DNA of 10,728 nt. Source: an uncultured Oscillospiraceae bacterium. Its GTDB lineage: Bacteria > Bacillota > Clostridia > Oscillospirales > Oscillospiraceae. Position numbers and translations under genes: made by a program. The notes beneath the pieces were generated by a model. That model was not told the DNA's origin, searched no databases, and worked only from the letters and a program-made list of their open reading frames with translations. Where the stretch lies: NCBI GenBank assembly GCA_900763705.1, contig CAAFLG010000001.1, positions 1 through 10,728 of the forward strand, in the 5' to 3' direction. This document shows, one piece after another, positions 6,506 to 10,728 of this stretch (within the stretch, counting starts at the first letter, position 1; every line of letters begins with the position of its first letter).

Positions 6506-7708
6506 ATGAAAAAAGGCATCTTACGCACGATCCTCGTCCTCACCGTCGTCTGCTCGCTGACGCTTTGCGATCTGGCGCCCTTTTCCATGGTGCAGGATGC
6601 TTCCGCCGTCACGCAGGCGGAGATCGACAAACTCAAGGATGAGCTCAGCGGCATGAACTCGGAAAAGTCGCAGCTGCAAAAAGAACTCAAGGCCATCCAG
6701 AACAATAAGAATACCGCTCTCGCGCAGAAGGAGAACATCGACAAGCAGATCAACCTCCTCCAGTCTGAGATCAGCAGCGTCGAGAAGCTCATCGCCGAAT
6801 ATGAATCGCTCATCGAGCAGACCGAGCAGGAGATCCGCGAGAACGAAGCGGAAGAGGCGCGCCAGTACGAAAAGTTCTGCGCGCGCGTGCGCGCGATGGA
6901 AGAGCGCGGAACGATTTCCTACTGGTCGGTGCTGTTCGACGCGGCGAGCTTTTCCGACCTCCTCAGCGCCATGGACTTCATCAGCGAGATCATGGACAGC
7001 GACCAGAAGGTGATCGACGATCTGCGGAGCTTACGCGAGCAGATCGAGCAGAAGAAGGCGGCGCTTGAAGCGTCGCTTGCCGAGCAGCAGAGCGCCAAGG
7101 AGACGCTCGTTGCCAAAAAGAGCGAGCTGAACACCCAGCGCGCGGCAGCGGAGAAGGTGCTTGCCGAGCTCAAGGCCAACGAAGCGCAGTACAAGCAGGT
7201 CCTTTCGGAAAAGGACGCGGCGATGGAGCGCCAGCAGGCAGAGATCGTCCGCCTCTCCCGCGAGCTGGCCGCGCAGAACGGCAACACCACCGCGACCTCC
7301 GGCGGCTATATCTGGCCGTGCTCGAGCAGGTACGTCACCTCGCCGCTCGGCGCGCGCTATACGGGCATCGCGGGCGCTTCGACCAACCACGCGGGCATCG
7401 ACATCGGCCGCGTCGGGTACACGACGCAGGCCGTCGCTGCCAAGGCGGGCACGGTCATCATCTCGTCCTACAACAAATACCGCGGCAACTACGTTGTCGT
7501 CAGCCACGGCAGCGGCAACACCACGACCTATCAGCACCTCTCTTCCCGCTCGGTCAGCGTGGGCGCATATGTCGCGCAGGGCCAGGTCGTCGGCGTCACC
7601 GGTACGACCGGCATCAGCAGCGGCCCGCACCTGCATTTCGAGATCACCGAGAACGGCAAGATCGTCAATCCGCTCAACTATCTCACCAACTACATCAAGG
7701 GCTGGTAA
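6506..7708 (+). CDS. Secreted coiled-coil M23 (LytM-type) peptidoglycan endopeptidase
   Basis: A 400-residue exported zinc hydrolase. An N-terminal signal peptide (MKKGILRTILVLTVV core) has a likely cleavage after ASA at residue 34. Long coiled coils follow at about 36-120 and 165-255, split by a globular segment ARVRAMEERGTISYWSVLFD to FSDLLSAMDF (127-158) that resembles the helical hairpin tip of PcsB/CwlO-type proteins. The C-terminal M23 domain (about 269-393) keeps the predicted zinc ligands H295, D299 (HAGID) and H377 (HLHFE) and the catalytic histidines H344 and H375, so it should be active, unlike E. coli EnvC, whose LytM domain is degenerate. It starts 10 bases after ftsX with AAGGAG overlapping the ftsX stop. 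By context it is the hydrolase controlled by FtsEX; that link is inferred. Confidence 0.93.
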   Translation: MKKGILRTILVLTVVCSLTLCDLAPFSMVQDASAVTQAEIDKLKDELSGMNSEKSQLQKELKAIQNNKNTALAQKENIDKQINLLQSEISSVEKLIAEYESLIEQTEQEIRENEAEEARQYEKFCARVRAMEERGTISYWSVLFDAASFSDLLSAMDFISEIMDSDQKVIDDLRSLREQIEQKKAALEASLAEQQSAKETLVAKKSELNTQRAAAEKVLAELKANEAQYKQVLSEKDAAMERQQAEIVRLSRELAAQNGNTTATSGGYIWPCSSRYVTSPLGARYTGIAGASTNHAGIDIGRVGYTTQAVAAKAGTVIISSYNKYRGNYVVVSHGSGNTTTYQHLSSRSVSVGAYVAQGQVVGVTGTTGISSGPHLHFEITENGKIVNPLNYLTNYIKGW

Positions 7709-7723
7709 ACGCATAAGCCATCC

Positions 7724-7756
7724 GCTCCCCACCATACATTGGTGGGGAGCTTTTTT
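7724..7756 (+). terminator. Intrinsic terminator of the ftsEX-M23 operon
   Basis: A perfect 10-bp GC-rich stem (GCTCCCCACC at 7724-7733 with GGTGGGGAGC at 7741-7750) carries a 7-base loop and is followed by T6 (7751-7756). It begins 15 bases after the peptidase stop codon. Confidence 0.96.
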
Positions 7757-7773
7757 GCGGGGAGGGAGAGCTG

Positions 7774-8502
7774 GTGCAGGGGCTTGTCAGCTATCGGGAA
7801 GCGGGAGAAAAGAACGGGATGCGCGCGCTGTGCGGTGCGCGCTTTTGCGCGGTCTTCGTTTCGCGCGGCAAGGGGATGACCGCGCGGATTTCGGCGCTTC
7901 GTGCGGCAAAATACCTCAAAGCCCGCCGCGTGCATCAGGCGGTTTTCCCGAAGGACTATCCGCACGCGGACATCTTTGCGCGCTTTGGCATCCTGCCGCC
8001 CTCTGACCGGGCGCTGCGGCAGGTGAAGGCGGCGGAGATCATCCGCTGCGCGATGGAGAAGCTGGGGCTGCAAAAAAACCGCGCGCGCATCGCGCTCATC
8101 GCGGCCTCGCCGTCCGCCGCGCTGGAGAGCGCGGCTGCCGCGCTCGCGCAGGACGTGCGGTATCTTTCGCTCTGCGCGCCGGGGGATGAGCGCATCGCCC
8201 GCGCGCTCCGCTGGGACTGCGGCGCAAGTGTTTCCGTCTGCTCGCGCGCGGCGGAGGGCGCGGACCTTGCTGCCGTGTTTTCCGGCGGCGGAGTGCACTG
8301 CCGCTGTCCGGCGCTGGCCATTGAAGATCCGGCGCTCGCGGTGCGCTTTGGGGCGGAGGGCCTTCCCGCCGCGGCGGAAAAATGGGCGGAAAACGCGCTT
8401 CTCTGCGCGCTGTACGAGATGGGCGCACTGGATGCCGCGTCGATTTTCGTCAAAGATGTGGTTTTTCCCGCCAAAGCGGGGGAAAACGGAAACTTACCTT
8501 GA
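7774..8502 (+). CDS. Conserved-looking protein of unknown function, possible Rossmann-like segment
   Basis: A 242-residue alanine- and arginine-rich protein that I do not recognise. No signal peptide or membrane helix is visible. An N-terminal third contains a RVHQAVFPKDYPHADIFARF segment and a following GILPPSDRALRQVKAAE helix. The middle (about 105-150) has a beta-alpha-beta feel: RIALIAASPSAALESAAAAL, then a VRYLSLCAPGDERIARAL segment, then a short ASVSV strand, as in a Rossmann-like or periplasmic-binding-like fold. The start is GTG 7774, 7 bases after GGAGGG; ATG 7819 is in frame but poorly preceded. It sits 17 bases after a strong terminator, with no promoter visible in that gap, so its transcription is unexplained. 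Its stop codon falls within the -35 box of the greA promoter. Codon use matches its neighbours, which supports a real gene. Confidence 0.7.
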   Translation: MQGLVSYREAGEKNGMRALCGARFCAVFVSRGKGMTARISALRAAKYLKARRVHQAVFPKDYPHADIFARFGILPPSDRALRQVKAAEIIRCAMEKLGLQKNRARIALIAASPSAALESAAAALAQDVRYLSLCAPGDERIARALRWDCGASVSVCSRAAEGADLAAVFSGGGVHCRCPALAIEDPALAVRFGAEGLPAAAEKWAENALLCALYEMGALDAASIFVKDVVFPAKAGENGNLP

Positions 8503-8527
8503 CAAGACGGAACGAAGTTACTATAAT
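8499..8527 (+). promoter_or_regulatory. Perfect-consensus sigma-A promoter of greA-lysS
   Basis: TTGACA (8499-8504) and TATAAT (8522-8527) match the consensus at all twelve positions with a 17-base spacer. The predicted start is near 8534, giving a leader of about 67 bases. The -35 box contains the stop codon of the preceding gene (8500-8502). Confidence 0.95.
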
Positions 8528-8550
8528 TGTTTCGCTAAAATGGTATTCGT

Positions 8551-8579
8551 GTGCGCGCCGCACTTTTTTCGTCGGCGCG
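8551..8579 (+). promoter_or_regulatory. Two mutually exclusive hairpins in the greA leader (attenuator-like)
   Basis: Hairpin 1 pairs GTGCG (8551-8555) with CGCAC (8559-8563) across a 3-base loop and is followed at once by T6 (8564-8569), the layout of a short intrinsic terminator. Hairpin 2 pairs CGCGCCG (8554-8560) with CGGCGCG (8573-8579), 7 perfect GC pairs, with the T6 tract in its 12-base loop. They share 8554-8560, so only one can form at a time. The early hairpin can form first, about 30 bases after the predicted start; the later one looks more stable. Function as a terminator/antiterminator pair is inferred. The ribosome site (AAAGGAA) lies just downstream and is not covered by either. 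Confidence 0.5.
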
Positions 8580-8600
8580 AAAGAAAGGAACGATCTCAAT

Positions 8601-9077
8601 ATGAAAAAAGAGTATAAGATGAGCGCGGAGCGCAAGGAAGAGCTGCAAAATGAGCTGACCTACCTCAAAACCGTGCGTGAACAGGAAGTGGCGGAGCTCA
8701 TCAAGGAAGCCCGCGGCTTCGGCGACCTGAGCGAAAACAGCGAATATGACGAAGCGAAGAACGAGCAGGGCAAGCTGTACTCCCGCATCGCCGAGATCGA
8801 GGACATCCTGCTCCACGCCGTCGTCGTTGACGAGAGCGACGCAGGCACCAACGCTGTCGGCATCGGCTGCCGCGTGACGGTCGTGGACGTGAAATCTGGC
8901 CGCGAGATGCCCGAGTACAAGGTCGTCGGCTCGCAGGAGGCGGATCCCATGCACCGCGCCGTCTCCGAGGATTCCCCCTTCGGCAAGGCGCTCATGGGCG
9001 CGAAGGAGGGTGACGAGGTCAGCGTGGAAGCGCCCGTCGGCACCATCGCTTACCGCATCGTTAAGATCGAACGCTGA
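8601..9077 (+). CDS. greA: Transcription elongation factor GreA
   Basis: GreA enters the secondary channel of stalled, backtracked RNA polymerase and stimulates cleavage of the extruded RNA 3' end so that elongation can resume. The 158-residue length equals that of the family. The N-terminal coiled coil (about 10-75) carries the tip motif GFGDLSENSEYDEAKNEQ (residues 39-56), with the acidic tip residues D42 and E45 both present, so this should be an active factor and not a GreA-like inhibitor. The C-terminal FKBP-like domain includes SEDSPFGKALMGAKEGDEV (122-140). The ATG at 8601 is preceded by AAAGGAA. An in-frame extension upstream to 8382 would run back through the promoter and is rejected. 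lysS follows after 31 bases, a common pairing in Gram-positive bacteria. Confidence 0.97.
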   Translation: MKKEYKMSAERKEELQNELTYLKTVREQEVAELIKEARGFGDLSENSEYDEAKNEQGKLYSRIAEIEDILLHAVVVDESDAGTNAVGIGCRVTVVDVKSGREMPEYKVVGSQEADPMHRAVSEDSPFGKALMGAKEGDEVSVEAPVGTIAYRIVKIER

Positions 9078-9108
9078 TCAAGAGATTCACATATAGGAGT
9101 TAGAAAAA

Positions 9109-10728
9109 ATGGCTGAAGAAAGAAACCAGAACACCGCGGCTGCCGAGCAGGACCTCAGCGAGATCCTTCAGGTCCGCCGCGACAAGCTCGCGGCGCTCCG
9201 CGCTGAGGGCCGCGATCCCTTCCAGGAGACCAAGTTCGACGTGACGCACCACGCCCAGGACATCAAGGACAACTTCGACGCGCTCGAGGGCAGCGAGGTC
9301 CGCATTGCTGGCCGCCTGATGAGCAAGCGCGGCATGGGTAAGGTCAGCTTCTGCGATCTGCAGGACAAGTCCGGCCGCATCCAGCTCTACGCCCGCAAGG
9401 ACGAGATGGATGAAGAGGAATATAACCGCTTCAAAAAGTACGACATCGGCGATATCGTCGGCGTTGTGGGCGAGGTGTTCCGTACCCAGCGCGGCGAGAT
9501 GAGCGTGCGCGCGAAGACGATCACGCTGCTCAGTAAGTCCCTGCGCCCGCTGCCGGAAAAGTACCACGGCCTCACCGACAAGGAAGCGCGCTATCGCCAG
9601 CGCTATGTTGACCTCATCATCAACCCCGAATCCAAGCGCAATTTCGAGATCCGCTCGAAGTTCGTGGCCTACCTGCGCCGCTACCTCGACTCCATCGGCT
9701 TTATGGAGGTCGAGACGCCGGTCTTGAGCCCCATCGCGGGCGGCGCGAACGCGCGCCCCTTCATCACGCACCACAATACCCTCGATATCGACATGTACAT
9801 GCGCATCGCGACCGAGCTGCACTTGAAGCGCCTGATCGTCGGCGGGCTTGAGCGCGTGTACGAGGTCGGCCGCATCTTCCGCAACGAGGGTATGGACACC
9901 AAGCATAACCCCGAGTTCACCACCTGCGAGCTCTATCAGGCCTACACGAACCTCGATGGCATGATGGATATTCTCGAAGCGATCCTTGCCGGAGCGGCAA
10001 AAGAGATCCTTGGCACCTATCAGCTCCAGTGGCTCGGCCACGACATCGACCTGACCCCGTCTTGGAAGCGCGTTACGATGGCCGATGCCGTTAAGGAGGT
10101 CACGGGCGCAGACTTCATGGCCATCGAGGGTGACAATGACGCCGCCGTCGCGCTGGCCAAGAGCGTCGGCGTCGATATGGACGGCGTGGACAAGACCTGG
10201 GGCAACGCCCTGTATGAGACGTTTGACCAGAAGGTCGAGGAGACGCTCATCCAGCCGACGTTTATCACCATGTACCCCGTCGAGGTCAGCCCCCTTGCCA
10301 AGCGCAGCCCCTCTGACCCGCACCTCACCGAGCGCTACGAGATGTTCGTCTGCGGCTGCGAGATGGGCAACGCTTTCACCGAGCTCAACGACCCGATGGA
10401 TCAGTACGAGCGCTTCAAGGCGCAGGTCGAAAAGCGCGCCAACGGCGACGACGAGGCCGAGATGATGGACGAGGATTACGTCATGGCGCTCGAGTACGGC
10501 CTGCCCCCGACGGGCGGCCTGGGCTTCGGTATCGACCGCTGCGCCATGATGCTCTGCGGCACCGATTCCATCCGCGACGTCATCCTCTTCCCCACAATGA
10601 AGACCCTGGACCCAAAGAAGGCTGAAAACAAAGCCGAAAAAGCAGCGGTAAATGGTTCTGCAGAGGATGCAACCGTGTCCGCGCCAAGCGTACAGATTGA
10701 TCTTTCCAAGGTGAAAATCGAGCCGTTG
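9109..10728 (+). CDS. lysS: Class II lysyl-tRNA synthetase with a C-terminal extension (runs off the window)
   Basis: LysRS charges tRNA-Lys with lysine using ATP. All 540 visible codons are open and no stop has been reached. Seen in order: an N-terminal helix (about 15-33), the anticodon-binding OB fold (about 62-142, with VRIAGRLMSKRGMGKVSFCD), motif 1 around 180-205 (ending FMEVETPVL), motif 2 GRIFRNEGMDTKHNPEFTTC (254-273), the lysine-pocket segment GCEMGNAFTELNDP (416-429) and motif 3 GGLGFGIDRC (469-478). The core ends at DVILFPTMK (490-498), where most LysRS proteins stop. Here a charged linker of about 30 residues (501-530, rich in K, A and E) follows, then QIDLSKVKIEPL at the edge. 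Its codons are more A/T-rich than the core. AGGAG lies 9 bases before the ATG. Confidence 0.97.
   Translation, partial: MAEERNQNTAAAEQDLSEILQVRRDKLAALRAEGRDPFQETKFDVTHHAQDIKDNFDALEGSEVRIAGRLMSKRGMGKVSFCDLQDKSGRIQLYARKDEMDEEEYNRFKKYDIGDIVGVVGEVFRTQRGEMSVRAKTITLLSKSLRPLPEKYHGLTDKEARYRQRYVDLIINPESKRNFEIRSKFVAYLRRYLDSIGFMEVETPVLSPIAGGANARPFITHHNTLDIDMYMRIATELHLKRLIVGGLERVYEVGRIFRNEGMDTKHNPEFTTCELYQAYTNLDGMMDILEAILAGAAKEILGTYQLQWLGHDIDLTPSWKRVTMADAVKEVTGADFMAIEGDNDAAVALAKSVGVDMDGVDKTWGNALYETFDQKVEETLIQPTFITMYPVEVSPLAKRSPSDPHLTERYEMFVCGCEMGNAFTELNDPMDQYERFKAQVEKRANGDDEAEMMDEDYVMALEYGLPPTGGLGFGIDRCAMMLCGTDSIRDVILFPTMKTLDPKKAENKAEKAAVNGSAEDATVSAPSVQIDLSKVKIEPL

Noticed and set aside
9100..10323. A 407-codon open frame on the minus strand opposite lysS
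   Set aside because: It is the antisense of a certain LysRS gene. GC-rich codon use with G/C at third positions keeps the opposite strand free of stops. No ribosome site or family motif is seen.

Overview
The window is ordinary core-genome DNA from a GC-rich Gram-positive bacterium, most likely a clostridial member of the Oscillospiraceae/Ruminococcaceae. The evidence is the gene set (ftsE-ftsX with a coiled-coil M23 hydrolase, greA-lysS, a WalJ/YycJ-type hydrolase next to rlmH, DUF4830 and DUF2007-like proteins, an orphan PucR/CdaR-type regulator). Strong GGAGG-type ribosome sites and AT-rich sigma-A promoters, set between GC-rich genes with G/C-ending codons, support this. The taxon is an inference from gene content. 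I see no tRNA, rRNA, CRISPR array, insertion sequence, phage gene or integration scar.

Left part, minus strand (1-2643). A single membrane-anchored DUF4830-like gene (2182-2643) ends at a compact terminator (2132-2160). The T-tract of that terminator runs directly into the -35 box of the next promoter (2105-2133). This promoter drives a tight four-gene operon read leftward: walJ/yycJ-like metallo-beta-lactamase-fold hydrolase, rlmH (start overlaps walJ by 37 bases), a small DUF2007-like protein, and a phosphoglucomutase/phosphomannomutase (ATGA overlap) that leaves the window at base 1.

Middle, plus strand (2735-4788). Divergent from the DUF4830 gene lies an rsuA-type 16S rRNA pseudouridine synthase. 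An AT-rich gap follows, with phased A/T tracts and a strong promoter (3560-3588), then a monocistronic PucR/CdaR-type regulator closed by a strong terminator (4756-4788).

Fts region (4833-7756). A promoter (4833-4861) leads into ftsE, ftsX and a secreted coiled-coil M23 peptidase, packed with 4- and 10-base gaps and closed by a 10-bp terminator. The order suggests an ABC-type transmembrane complex that controls its own peptidoglycan hydrolase at division or during wall growth.

Right part (7774-10728). An unrecognised 242-residue protein follows the terminator. Its stop codon lies inside the -35 box of a perfect-consensus promoter (TTGACA-17-TATAAT) for greA and lysS. The greA leader holds two mutually exclusive hairpins that resemble an attenuator. 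LysRS is complete through its catalytic core but continues past the usual end through a charged linker and leaves the window still open, which suggests an extra C-terminal domain.

No clearly novel system is present. The items most worth a second look are the greA leader, the LysRS extension, the FtsEX-M23 pairing and the unknown gene at 7774-8502.
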